A stretch of DNA of 64,000 bases from an uncultured Chitinophaga sp. (GTDB lineage: Bacteria > Bacteroidota > Bacteroidia > Cytophagales > Cyclobacteriaceae): the NCBI GenBank assembly GCA_902168205.1, contig CABHOK010000014.1, forward strand, positions 124,001 through 188,000. Direction: 5' to 3'. Made by a program: the position numbers and the translations under genes. The notes below the pieces were generated by a model that saw nothing but the letters and a program-made list of their open reading frames with translations, had not been told where the DNA came from and ran no database searches. Shown piece by piece: positions 9,648-18,604 of this stretch (its first letter is position 1; the number at the start of each line of letters is the position of its first letter).

Positions 9648-10409
9648 TTATTTACCGGCAGCGCTCTGGTTCCACTCGTATACCTTGTCGGCAATTTCAA
9701 TGAGCAGTTCAGGATCTTTCTCCAGGGCATTTCCGATTACGATCATATCAGCACCGGCCTCCAGTGCTTTCAATGCTTTTTGTGTTGTGTTGATACCACC
9801 GCCTACAATGAGCGGCACATTAACGGCTTTACGAACAGCGGCAATCATGCGTGCACTGATTTCTTTTTCAGCACCACTGCCGGCATCCAGATATATAGCT
9901 TGTAGCCCAAGCATTTCACCGGCCATAGCGGTGCAGGCCGCCAGCGAATATTTATCATCCGGTATAGGCATGGTGTTGCTGATATAGGCTACCGATGTAG
10001 TGCGGCCTGAATTGATCAGCATATAGCCTGTGGGTATAACTTCCAGTTTTGTATTGCGAATTACCGGGGCAGCAATAACATGTTGCCCGATCAGCAATTC
10101 CGGGTTTCTTCCGGAGATCAGCGAGAGGAATAATAAACCATCAGCCGATGAATCGATCTGCATCGAGTTACCGGGGAAGAGTATAACCGGTATGGTAACA
10201 TTCTGCTTGATCTGCTTTACTACATCCGATAAGTTTGTAGTCGTTACCAGGCTTCCTCCTACCAGGAAATAATCCACACAATTCTCACTGGCCAGGTTGA
10301 TCAGTTGATTGAGGTTGGCAGGTTCCTCAACTTTATCCGGATCAATCAGTATAGCAATGGATTTCTTACCCGATTGCTTGCTGGTGCGCAGTGACTGTAT
10401 AATACTCAT
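9648..10409 (-). CDS. Geranylgeranylglyceryl-phosphate synthase family protein
   Basis: This 253-residue TIM-barrel protein belongs to the GGGPS/PcrB family, which joins a polyprenyl diphosphate to sn-glycerol-1-phosphate through an ether bond. The archaeal members make the first ether-lipid intermediate. Visible motifs are LIDPDK near the N-terminus, FLVGGSL, LFPGN, YLDAGSGA, VGGGINT and IVIGNALEKDPEL. Bacteroidota homologues are known to cluster with the archaeal-like GGGPS group rather than with Bacillus PcrB, so a C20 substrate is likely; this is family knowledge. The start overlaps the stop of the preceding gene by four bases (ATGA), so translation is probably coupled. Confidence 0.9.
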   Translation of the reverse strand: MSIIQSLRTSKQSGKKSIAILIDPDKVEEPANLNQLINLASENCVDYFLVGGSLVTTTNLSDVVKQIKQNVTIPVILFPGNSMQIDSSADGLLFLSLISGRNPELLIGQHVIAAPVIRNTKLEVIPTGYMLINSGRTTSVAYISNTMPIPDDKYSLAACTAMAGEMLGLQAIYLDAGSGAEKEISARMIAAVRKAVNVPLIVGGGINTTQKALKALEAGADMIVIGNALEKDPELLIEIADKVYEWNQSAAGK

Positions 10410-10828
10410 GCTTTGCTTTCGGTCTTCTCTTCAGCTTTTTCCTGCAGGTACTCCGCTAATTTTTCTTTGGCAACACCCAGTAAAAGCGTTACTGCCTGAC
10501 TTGCCAGTACGGTACCGATCTGCGATACTATACCAGGTGTTGAAGGTTCAGCAACAACTTGAGCTTCTACTACACGCTCGGGCGTAGCCGCGGCAGCATG
10601 TACAATTTTCACTTTACGTTTCGACTTCTTTGACTTGGAACTTCCGCCCGCTATGGCACGCACCAGAAAATACGTGGCTGCAAGCGAACCCCCTATGATC
10701 AATGCATTGGTAAGTACCTTCTCTGTACGCTCCGAAATTAACTTTACTTCGTCTTCAATTTGCTGACGATGCTTTGCTGATTTTTTCAGCAACTCGCTCT
10801 TCATATCATTGGTCTCCAGTAATTCCAT
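10406..10828 (-). CDS. Hypothetical membrane-associated protein
   Basis: This is a 140-residue protein that I do not recognise. An alpha-helical, charged N-terminal region (about residues 9-40) is followed by one hydrophobic segment at about 42-60 and a lysine/serine-rich stretch. A second weakly hydrophobic helix lies near 98-118, and the C-terminal tail is rich in Glu and Lys. It lies two bases after the holin-like gene and overlaps the GGGP synthase start by four bases, so the three genes are almost certainly one operon. An internal ATG eight codons in is an alternative start. It may pair structurally with the holin-like protein; this is inference. Confidence 0.75.
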   Translation of the reverse strand: MELLETNDMKSELLKKSAKHRQQIEDEVKLISERTEKVLTNALIIGGSLAATYFLVRAIAGGSSKSKKSKRKVKIVHAAAATPERVVEAQVVAEPSTPGIVSQIGTVLASQAVTLLLGVAKEKLAEYLQEKAEEKTESKA

Positions 10829-10830
10829 AG

Positions 10831-11187
10831 TTACTTTTTCTTTTTTGTCATTATTTCACCAAGCTCTTTTTCCAGTTTGTTGAAAATTGTTTCGCGCGAC
10901 AAGAACGTAACAATTGCCAACAGCAGATAGAATGCTGCAACCACAGCGAAGCCTCCGAATGTACCCATCGATTCGCCCAGTTTAAAGGCGAGGGCAACAC
11001 TGAAGAAAACAATAAACAATACAAAGGTAAATGCTACTACAATGAATACAGCTACCCGCGAGAGGCCCTTCGCCAAGTCTTCCTTTATCTCAAGCTTCAT
11101 CAACTCAACCTTCGTCTCCACAAAGCCTGTGAGATTCTGAATCAGGTTATCGAGTTTCAAAAACTTTAACACCGAGTCCTTAATCAT
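10831..11187 (-). CDS. Phage-holin-family (holin-X type) membrane protein
   Basis: This 118-residue protein has an amphipathic N-terminus rich in Lys, Glu and Leu. Two hydrophobic segments follow at about 44-68 and 77-98 and a basic tail ends in four lysines. This is the shape of the DUF1469 / holin superfamily III proteins, which in free-living bacteria are usually not phage lysis proteins. No lysin or other phage gene is nearby. It is the first gene of the operon leading to the unknown 140-residue protein and the GGGP synthase. Confidence 0.72.
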   Translation of the reverse strand: MIKDSVLKFLKLDNLIQNLTGFVETKVELMKLEIKEDLAKGLSRVAVFIVVAFTFVLFIVFFSVALAFKLGESMGTFGGFAVVAAFYLLLAIVTFLSRETIFNKLEKELGEIMTKKKK

Positions 11188-11247
11188 ATTCCTTTAGCGT
11201 AAAAAATGAGTCCACGCAATATAGACAGAAGATCGGACTTTAGGTGG

Positions 11248-12861
11248 CTACTGTTCTTCGAACTTCACGAGCTTTTCGGTGTTTACAAGCACCGTATCGT
11301 GTTTTACGGTTTCGCGTTGCAGCATCAACTTCAGCGGGGCGCTGATATAGTAACGGAGTGTAGTGGAGTCTGCGGATTCCTGATACTTTACATGACACAC
11401 ATATACCGAGTCGAACGTGTGGGAAGCAAACTCCATCTTCTTCACTATCTGATCAATACATGCTTCATACCGACCTTGTTCATCGGCACCATCCCAGCAG
11501 AACCCGGGGCGGTCCAGCAAAAACATTTTATCGCCAACAAACAACGTGGTATTCTTTACCGATACCGGGTAGATCAGCAAAGGCTCCTCGTTCGTTACGG
11601 GTTCCTCTCCCTGAAACTGCGACCACTCGCCACTTTGTTTGCGCTTGTTAATGCGCGCCACAATGCGATAATGATTCACTTCTTCAACATTTCGGTTCTC
11701 ATACGTGAGGCGATAGGTTTGGATAGAATCCTGGTTGAAATAAATCAGCGAGAAAGGAATGAAGAAATAGGTAAGCAGCAGAAATAAAAATCCGATGAGC
11801 CTGTATTGAAGTGTAAGTTTACCCAACCCACTGGCGAGTTCAATCGGCAACCTGCGCAGTACGGGTATAGGGAAGAAAAGAATCACCCCAATGAGGTTGA
11901 ACAGAAAGTGAGCGATGGCTATACTGATAGCACTCGCAGTATTGGCGTTGAGTGTTGCTGCTATAAATGCTGTAATGGTAGTACCAACATTCGCACCCAT
12001 AATAAAAGGTGCCGCTTGCTTAAGACTGGTGATGCGCTTGGCAACAATCGGCACAACAACAGATGTAGTAATGGTACTGGAGCGTATAGCGGCTGTGGTA
12101 AGTAATCCCCACGAAAAAGACTTTATCTGGTTCTTAAAAAAGAAGCGACTGAAAACTTCCGGAGACTTTGCTTTGAGCAGATCTGAAATCAATCTTCTAA
12201 ACATCAGGATCGATCCGAACAACATGACCAGCGCAAGCACTACCAGTATAAATGCGTTGGGTATAATATGTTGCAATAGATCGGTAATGTGCGAGATGCC
12301 GCTCCACGAATGCGTTGTTTCCTGCGGTATAACTTCTGCTGAAGGTTTAAAAAATACCTGCGCTATGCGAAATGATATCGATGAAAGAAAGCTATAGTAA
12401 TACTCCAGCGGAAACAGTACAAAAACAGTAAGCAGGTTGAAGAACACATGATACGATCCGGCTGCTACCGCTCTTCGAAATTCTTTCTTGCGACTGATAA
12501 AACCCAACGACACAATCATACCGGTAATGGTAGTACCAACATTGGCGCCCATAATAATCGGTATAGCACTCTCCAGTGTAATGGCACCTGATGCGACAAA
12601 GGCAACCACCAGCGATGTTGTTGTTGAGCTGCTTTGCAACATGGCTGTGATTAGCAAGCCGATGAACAAACCGGCAAAAGGATTGGAGGTAGCCAGCAGA
12701 ATGGTTTCCGCCACGCTTCCACCCAAGTGCTGCGATGACGACACCAGCAGGTCGAGCGCTAGTAAAAACAGTAGCAGTGCTCCCAGTATGTAGAGTATAA
12801 TCCGGAGGTTGCTCCAGATTTTCTTGTTTTGATTCTGATCAGTGAGTGGTGCCGTTTCCAA
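11248..12861 (-). CDS. Na/Pi cotransporter family protein
   Basis: This 537-residue protein has two repeated halves, each carrying the family hallmark QSSS/RSST plus a GANVGTT segment (near residues 75-110 and 260-300). This is the NptA/PNaS-type sodium-phosphate symporter fold, with about nine to ten hydrophobic helices in the first 370 residues. The C-terminal 160 residues are soluble and lack the PhoU-like helices common in bacterial relatives. This tail contains aromatic beta-strand-like sequence and may be a periplasmic domain. It would import phosphate driven by Na+. No pho genes are nearby. Confidence 0.88.
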   Translation of the reverse strand: METAPLTDQNQNKKIWSNLRIILYILGALLLFLLALDLLVSSSQHLGGSVAETILLATSNPFAGLFIGLLITAMLQSSSTTTSLVVAFVASGAITLESAIPIIMGANVGTTITGMIVSLGFISRKKEFRRAVAAGSYHVFFNLLTVFVLFPLEYYYSFLSSISFRIAQVFFKPSAEVIPQETTHSWSGISHITDLLQHIIPNAFILVVLALVMLFGSILMFRRLISDLLKAKSPEVFSRFFFKNQIKSFSWGLLTTAAIRSSTITTSVVVPIVAKRITSLKQAAPFIMGANVGTTITAFIAATLNANTASAISIAIAHFLFNLIGVILFFPIPVLRRLPIELASGLGKLTLQYRLIGFLFLLLTYFFIPFSLIYFNQDSIQTYRLTYENRNVEEVNHYRIVARINKRKQSGEWSQFQGEEPVTNEEPLLIYPVSVKNTTLFVGDKMFLLDRPGFCWDGADEQGRYEACIDQIVKKMEFASHTFDSVYVCHVKYQESADSTTLRYYISAPLKLMLQRETVKHDTVLVNTEKLVKFEEQ

Positions 12862-12961
12862 ATGTCAACTATGAGCGTAAAGATAAACCAGGTTATGTAA
12901 CAAGAATAGTTCTATAATATTTTTAACACAGGCTTAACATAGAAGCCCGTCTAAAATCTAC

Positions 12962-13138
12962 CTATATAAAAAAATATACTATAACTACCAGAATATAGAC
13001 CACACAAACCGCCAGTAACATTATGCTTTTGTTGAGCCGCGGCTTGCCTCTCATCATGCGAAGCACAACAACAATCAACAATATCAAAAAGATGATAAAC
13101 CATACAATAAATCCTATACTGGGAGTTAGCAGTTCCAT
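12962..13138 (-). CDS. 58-residue two-helix membrane protein
   Basis: A complete small frame runs from the ATG at 13136-13138 to TAG at 12962-12964. The protein begins MELLTPSIGFIVWFIIFLIL and has two hydrophobic segments (about residues 8-27 and 38-58) joined by the basic turn RMMRGKPRLNKS. The helix-turn-helix layout with positive charges in the turn is a coherent topology rather than a chance frame. It sits between the Na/Pi transporter and the M20 gene on the same strand. I do not recognise the family, and its function is unknown. Confidence 0.6.
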   Translation of the reverse strand: MELLTPSIGFIVWFIIFLILLIVVVLRMMRGKPRLNKSIMLLAVCVVYILVVIVYFFI

Positions 13139-13165
13139 AAGTATAAATAGTTAAGTATAAATAGT
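13138..13165. repeat. 14-bp perfect tandem repeat
   Basis: TAAGTATAAATAGT occurs twice without a gap, at 13138-13151 and 13152-13165. The tract touches the start codon of the 58-residue protein, so it lies in that gene's leader. Slippage at this tract would change the spacing between any upstream promoter and the start. Confidence 0.7.
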
Positions 13166-13189
13166 AAAGAGGTTACACTAAACTATATA

Positions 13190-14383
13190 CTATACCAGCT
13201 CCAGCTCCTTTACCGCCATCCAGGCCATCAGTCCCGGACCTATCTTCAAAGCATCTTCATCGATATCAAATGTAGGTGTATGCACATACGACTTGATTCC
13301 TTTCTCCACATTACTGGTACCTAAACGATAAAACGATGCCGGTATAATCTGCGAGTAGTAAGCAAAATCTTCAGCGCCCAGCGTTATGTCAATATCGTAT
13401 ACATTTTCCTTACCCACATACTCTTCTGCCGCCAGCTTGAGTCTTCGGGTTAACTCCGGATTATTTTCAAGATAAGGATATCCGCGCGATATATCTACTT
13501 CGCAGCGGCCGCCCATACCTTCGGCTATACTTTCGGCCATCTTCTTTATTTTCTCCAGGCCTGACTCACGCCATACTTCATTCATGGCGCGGAATGTTCC
13601 CGCTATATTTACCTCATCCGGTATAATATTCGTAGCACCTTTACCAATAATATTTCCAAAGGTTAATACCGTTGGCTGCTTCGGACTCGCATTGCGACTG
13701 ATGATCTGTTGCAGAGCTATAATGATATGCGATGCGATTACGATCGGGTCAATCGCCAGATCGGGTGCAGCACCGTGACCACCTTTACCAATTACGCGCA
13801 GGTAAATTTCATCGGCACTGGCCATATACATGCCTTCACGAAAACCAATCTTACCAGCAGGTAGCAATGGAAATACATGTTGCCCTATAATGCCGGCTGG
13901 TCGCGGATTTTCCAATGCGCCATCGCGAATCATATACGATGCACCACCGGGATTTTTTTCTTCACCTGGTTGGAACAGAAAACGTACTGTACCTTCAAAT
14001 TGATCGCGCAGATCATGAAGAATCTTGGCAGTGCCTAGCAATGATGATGTGTGTACATCATGTCCGCAGGCATGCATCACACCTTCGTTCTTCGATTTAT
14101 AGGGAACATTGTTTGCTTCCACGATGGGAAGCGCATCCATATCGGCACGAAGCGCGATGGTTTTCTTATCCGGATTTTTACCTTTCACCTCAGCAACCAG
14201 TCCGGTGGTTGCGAGATTTTCAATTTTATGTATTCCGAATGACCGGAGCTTATCATCAACATACTTCACCGTATTGAATTCCTGATAAGACAATTCAGGA
14301 TTTGCATGCAGATACCTGCGATACTCCACCACCTGATCACTGTATGCCTGCGAAAGTGATTTTATTTTTTCCAAAAGACTCAT
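13190..14383 (-). CDS. M20 family amidohydrolase (N-acyl-amino-acid hydrolase type)
   Basis: This 397-residue protein belongs to the M20D peptidase / amidohydrolase family, which removes acyl groups from amino acids or related amides with a di-metal centre. Metal-binding motifs are MHACGHDVHT (about residues 103-112), QPGEE (about 138-142) and the C-terminal GAEDFAYYSQ. The dimerisation lid with GKGGHGAAPD lies between them. No signal peptide is present, so it is cytosolic. It could act on hippurate-like or N-acetylated substrates; the sequence does not decide this. Confidence 0.92.
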   Translation of the reverse strand: MSLLEKIKSLSQAYSDQVVEYRRYLHANPELSYQEFNTVKYVDDKLRSFGIHKIENLATTGLVAEVKGKNPDKKTIALRADMDALPIVEANNVPYKSKNEGVMHACGHDVHTSSLLGTAKILHDLRDQFEGTVRFLFQPGEEKNPGGASYMIRDGALENPRPAGIIGQHVFPLLPAGKIGFREGMYMASADEIYLRVIGKGGHGAAPDLAIDPIVIASHIIIALQQIISRNASPKQPTVLTFGNIIGKGATNIIPDEVNIAGTFRAMNEVWRESGLEKIKKMAESIAEGMGGRCEVDISRGYPYLENNPELTRRLKLAAEEYVGKENVYDIDITLGAEDFAYYSQIIPASFYRLGTSNVEKGIKSYVHTPTFDIDEDALKIGPGLMAWMAVKELELV

Positions 14384-14629
14384 AACACACGTTTATAAAC
14401 TCAAAAGTAAAGCTACTTCGGCAGATTGAAAAAAATACACGAAAGCCACGGTATGAATTAAAAATATTGAAAAACTTTAGGGTAAGGTTAAGGGTGGCTT
14501 ACTGGGAGTGTGTCTTCATTACCTGAAAAAACCGGTGCAACCATAACCCACATACTTCTTGTAAAAGAACTTTGTGAAACCAATGATTACTTTGAAATTC
14601 GAATTCTTCTTTAACCCATAATAATCCAG

Positions 14630-16549
14630 ATGCAAATGCATAGAAAAATCCTCATGGCTGTTATAGCTATGATCAGTGTATCCGCAGCGTATGCCCAGGA
14701 TACGCCTATGAAAAACCTGATCCTGCAAGACATGTCCGCCTTCAAGCCACAAGCGGGCAACTGGCAGATTGTAGGTGATGTTACAATCGACCCAACGATC
14801 GACATTCACCATGAACCCGAAAAAGCTCCTGTTGAAACCGGAAAGAAAAAAAAGAAATCAAAAGAAGAGACCGCTCCTAAAACTCCACAAGCCGTAACCT
14901 TTACGGCAGGCACCGGAGTGCTGCTGAACATGAATGATGAATCGAAAAAAGATAACCTCGTATCTGCATTCGAACATGGCGATATAGAACTGGAACTTGA
15001 AGTGATGTTGCCGAAAGGATCCAACTCCGGCATTTACCTGCAAGGTCGTTACGAAGTTCAGCTACTCGATAGCTGGGGCGTAAAGAGTCCATCGTTCTCC
15101 GATATAGGCGGTATATACCGGAACTGGGAAAGCGAACCTTCTAAAATATACATGGGCAAAGCTCCGCTGAGTAACCCTGCAAAAGCACCGGGACTCTGGC
15201 AAAAGATGAGTATATCTTTTCGCGCTCCCAAGTTTGATGCTTCCGGAAAGAAAATTGCCAACGCAAGGTTTGTTTCGGTTGAACTGAATGGAGTAAAGAT
15301 TCACGACAACGTTGAAGTACCCCTGCCAACCGGTGGCCCGATTGAAAACAACGAGAAGGCTACCGGCCCACTGATGATACAGGGCGACCATGGTCCCGTT
15401 GCATTCCGCAACGTTCGTTACAAGCTTATGAAAGAAACAAAAGTTTCACTGAGCGATATAAGCTATAAAGCATTCAAAGGAACCTTCAGTGAAGTGGATG
15501 ACTTCGCTACACTAAAGCCTGTAAAGGCCGGGGCAACACCTGAGTTATCAGCAGAAGTACTCGATGATGAAAATATGTATGGCATCATCTATACCGGCAA
15601 GATAAATGTACCTGAAGATGAAACGTATTACTTTGACATCAGCTATACCGGGGGTATAACATTCTCGATCAACAATCAGCGACTGATCGATGAACAACGT
15701 CCGGATGGTGGCGGAAGAAACCGCGCTACACTTGCACTCAAAGCCGGTACATATCCGTTCGAGATTGCCAATTTCAAAACGGCTTCATGGATGCCTCCGC
15801 GACTGGGCCTCACTGCGCAAACGGCCAACACGTACCCGGTAGTATTGAATGCCTATAATTCATTCCCTCCGGATGACGATCCTACATCGCCTATCATTAT
15901 TACAGCGGGTGCTGAACCCAGGTTACTGCGCGCATTTATAGACTTTAAAAGAGACAGAAGCCAGCGACTTACGCACACTATTGGTGTAGGTGAGCCTGCG
16001 AAGATCAACTACGTATATGATCTCGGCTCGGGCAATCTGGCCTGCGTATGGCGTGGTGAATTTGTAAATGCTACACCGATGTGGCACGATCGCGGTGATG
16101 GATCATTTCGTCCGCTGGGAGCTGTACAGTATTTATTTATAGGACAACCCCTCGCGTTCCTGGCAAATGCAAACGAGGCCTTCCCGACTACAGGTAAAGA
16201 TGGTGAGTACCGCTCTAAAGGATATACCATCGAAGAAGAAACCCGCAGACCTATATTTAAATATACTTATCAGGGACTGGATGTAGAGGATAAAGTATAT
16301 CCAGAAGACAATGCAAGAAGCATTACACATGAAGTTGCTATAAAAAACCGCGGCACAAAAACCGGTCTGTACTATAAACTGGCAGAAGGCTCGAGCATTA
16401 CAAAAAATCCAAACGGATCGTATGCAATTGATGATAAGCAATACTATATACAAACTTCTGCCCCGGCTACTGTACGCGATGTGAATGGTAAAAAAGAATT
16501 AGTGGTAGCGGTGGATGGAAGCAATGTAAAATATACAATCATCTGGTAA
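14630..16549 (+). CDS. DUF1080 (3-keto-glycoside hydrolase-like) and PA14 secreted protein
   Basis: This 639-residue secreted protein has a signal peptide ending near AYAQ (residue 21-23). Residues about 25-265 form a DUF1080 domain, with the motifs SNSGIYLQGRYEVQLLDS and GPLMIQGDHGPVAFRNVRY. A lysine-rich insertion lies near 65-75. Residues about 285-395 look like a PA14 carbohydrate-binding domain (TGKINVPEDETYYF). The last 200 residues form a beta-rich region I cannot name. DUF1080 proteins include 3-keto-disaccharide hydrolases. The next gene, 21 bp downstream, is a cytochrome-linked dehydrogenase-like protein, so the two may oxidise and cleave a glycoside in the periplasm; this is inference. 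Confidence 0.85.
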   Translation: MQMHRKILMAVIAMISVSAAYAQDTPMKNLILQDMSAFKPQAGNWQIVGDVTIDPTIDIHHEPEKAPVETGKKKKKSKEETAPKTPQAVTFTAGTGVLLNMNDESKKDNLVSAFEHGDIELELEVMLPKGSNSGIYLQGRYEVQLLDSWGVKSPSFSDIGGIYRNWESEPSKIYMGKAPLSNPAKAPGLWQKMSISFRAPKFDASGKKIANARFVSVELNGVKIHDNVEVPLPTGGPIENNEKATGPLMIQGDHGPVAFRNVRYKLMKETKVSLSDISYKAFKGTFSEVDDFATLKPVKAGATPELSAEVLDDENMYGIIYTGKINVPEDETYYFDISYTGGITFSINNQRLIDEQRPDGGGRNRATLALKAGTYPFEIANFKTASWMPPRLGLTAQTANTYPVVLNAYNSFPPDDDPTSPIIITAGAEPRLLRAFIDFKRDRSQRLTHTIGVGEPAKINYVYDLGSGNLACVWRGEFVNATPMWHDRGDGSFRPLGAVQYLFIGQPLAFLANANEAFPTTGKDGEYRSKGYTIEEETRRPIFKYTYQGLDVEDKVYPEDNARSITHEVAIKNRGTKTGLYYKLAEGSSITKNPNGSYAIDDKQYYIQTSAPATVRDVNGKKELVVAVDGSNVKYTIIW

Positions 16550-16570
16550 CCGATAAAGCATTGAATTGAC

Positions 16571-18517
16571 ATGAAGAACTTTATAAAGATATATTTCATA
16601 GCAGTTGCTTTACTGGCAAGCACGCTATATGCAGAGGCACAACGAATTCCTACGGAAGATGATTACTACAAGATCATCACGATACCGGCACCCGAAGGTG
16701 TATTGCTCGAAGTGGGAGGTGTAGCAACCTTACCCGATGGAAGAATTGCCGTATCAACCCGCAGAGGTGATGTATGGGTCATTGAAAATGCAGCACTGGC
16801 CGAGGGGGGATCGCCTACCTATACATTGTTTGCATCCGGTTTGCATGAACCTTTAGGACTCGCCTATAAAGATCAGGCACTTTATGCCGCGCAACGTGGT
16901 GAACTTACCAAACTGGTAGATACCAATGGCGATGGTAAAGCAGATGTATATGAGACTATATATGCATGGCCTATATCCGGTCACTATCACGAGTATTCCT
17001 TCGGACCGAAGATCGCCCCGGATGGAAGTTTCTTTGTAACAGGTAACGTTGCATTCGGTGATGAAGAATGGTGGCGTGGTGAAAGTCGCAGACCGTGGAG
17101 AGGCTGGACGATGAAGATACATCCGGATGGTACATTAGAGCCCTGGGCTACCGGTATGCGTTCTCCTTGCGGACTGGGTATGATTGATGGCGAATTTTTC
17201 TATGACGATAACCAGGGAGACTTTATGGGCTCCGGGGGTATATTTCACGTAACGAAAGGAAGCTTCACCGGCCACCCTGCTGGTTTACGCTGGACAAATT
17301 TACCGAACTCTCCTGTTAAGCTTACATCCGAACAATTCTTTGCCAGCATCGATGAGCGTAGAATAAAAAAGAATGGTCAACATATAAAACCTGAAAATAT
17401 AGCAGACGAAAAGAATCCAAATTTACTCTACAAGTTCAAGGAGAAGTTTCCGGAAACACGTATACCGGCAGTGTGGTTGCCACACGGTGTGCTGGGTATA
17501 TCAAACTCGGAAATTATCCGCGATGAGACAGCCGGTAAATTTGGTCCGTTCGCAGGACAGATCTTTGTTGGCGATCAGGGACAAAGTAAAGTAATGCGTG
17601 TGGTGATGGAGAAAGTAAAGGGAGAGTTTCAAGGTGTTGCATTTGATTTCCGTTCCGGATTTCAATCTGGCGTACTGCGCATGAACTGGGGACACGATGG
17701 CTCCATGTATGTAGGTGAAACGAACCGCGGCTGGGGTTCTGCCGGAACAACAAACTCCGGTTTGCAACGACTGCTCTGGATGGGTAAAGTACCTATGGAA
17801 ATGAAGACCGTTCGTGCCATGCCGGATGGTTTTGAAATTGAATTTACTCTGCCCGTAGATAAGGGTAAAGCGGAAGATCTTTCATCGTATGTAGGCAGAA
17901 GCTATATATATAAATATCACTCGGTATATGGAAGCCCTACCATCAACGAAGAGAAGCTGAATATCAAAGGAGTAAAAGTTTCAGAAGACGGTACAAAAGT
18001 TCGCCTCGTGATCGATAACCTCCGTCAGTATTACCTGCACGAAATCACCGTACCGGGTATACGTTCGAAAGACAGCAACCTGCCGGTGCTACATGCTTCC
18101 GCATACTATACATTGAACAACATTCCGGAAGGAGTAAAATTACCGGCCAGCGAGTTGAGTACTAAAAAATCAACAACGGCTACAACAAAAGCTGCTCCAG
18201 CCAAAACAACTACAACAACAGCTACCAGCAGCAAGAAAGCACCAACGTACGCAGAGATCGAACCTTTACTAGTGAAGAATACATGTACTGCCTGCCATGC
18301 TGTAAACAAGCGCCAGGTAGGACCTGCTTTTGCAGATATAGCGAAACGCAAGTATAGCAATGATCGCATCGTGCAACTTATTTATAATCCTGAACCTAAA
18401 AACTGGCCGGAGCACGAAACACCAATGGCTCCTATGCCACAGGTACCCAAAGCAGAAGCATTGAAGATTGCAGCGTGGATCAACTCGCTACGCATCGAGA
18501 AGGCCCCTACGCCATAA
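16571..18517 (+). CDS. PQQ-glucose-dehydrogenase-like propeller fused to cytochrome c
   Basis: This 648-residue protein has a signal peptide (about residues 1-23). The propeller region resembles the soluble glucose/sorbosone dehydrogenase and NHL families, with GLHEPLGLAYKDQALYAAQR, WATGMRSPCGLG and VGDQGQSKVMRV. After a Thr/Lys-rich linker near 535-555 comes a single cytochrome c domain with CTACH at 572-576 and candidate axial methionines near 619-622. This layout suggests a periplasmic oxidoreductase or electron-transfer protein feeding the respiratory chain. It is cotranscribed with the DUF1080 protein. The cofactor (PQQ or none) cannot be read from sequence alone. Confidence 0.85.
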   Translation: MKNFIKIYFIAVALLASTLYAEAQRIPTEDDYYKIITIPAPEGVLLEVGGVATLPDGRIAVSTRRGDVWVIENAALAEGGSPTYTLFASGLHEPLGLAYKDQALYAAQRGELTKLVDTNGDGKADVYETIYAWPISGHYHEYSFGPKIAPDGSFFVTGNVAFGDEEWWRGESRRPWRGWTMKIHPDGTLEPWATGMRSPCGLGMIDGEFFYDDNQGDFMGSGGIFHVTKGSFTGHPAGLRWTNLPNSPVKLTSEQFFASIDERRIKKNGQHIKPENIADEKNPNLLYKFKEKFPETRIPAVWLPHGVLGISNSEIIRDETAGKFGPFAGQIFVGDQGQSKVMRVVMEKVKGEFQGVAFDFRSGFQSGVLRMNWGHDGSMYVGETNRGWGSAGTTNSGLQRLLWMGKVPMEMKTVRAMPDGFEIEFTLPVDKGKAEDLSSYVGRSYIYKYHSVYGSPTINEEKLNIKGVKVSEDGTKVRLVIDNLRQYYLHEITVPGIRSKDSNLPVLHASAYYTLNNIPEGVKLPASELSTKKSTTATTKAAPAKTTTTTATSSKKAPTYAEIEPLLVKNTCTACHAVNKRQVGPAFADIAKRKYSNDRIVQLIYNPEPKNWPEHETPMAPMPQVPKAEALKIAAWINSLRIEKAPTP

Positions 18518-18543
18518 ACAAAATTACCAACTGGTATAAATAT

Positions 18544-18576
18544 AAATCCCGAAGTATTGCTTCGGGATTTATTGTA
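18544..18576 (+). terminator. Terminator after the DUF1080/cytochrome operon
   Basis: AAATCCCGAAG (18544-18554) pairs with CTTCGGGATTT (18560-18570) across a five-base loop, followed by ATTGTATAT. The stem is strong but the T-run is short. It lies between convergent genes and may serve both. Confidence 0.75.
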
Positions 18577-18604
18577 TATATACTTTCGGTACCAACCACC
18601 ATCA

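Noticed and set aside
10831-11187. Phage lysis holin
   Set aside because: No lysin, structural or integrase genes are nearby, and this family is common in non-phage loci.
11206-11787. 193-codon plus-strand open frame
   Set aside because: It lies antisense to the 3' part of the Na/Pi cotransporter gene and has no recognisable domain; shadow of the real gene.
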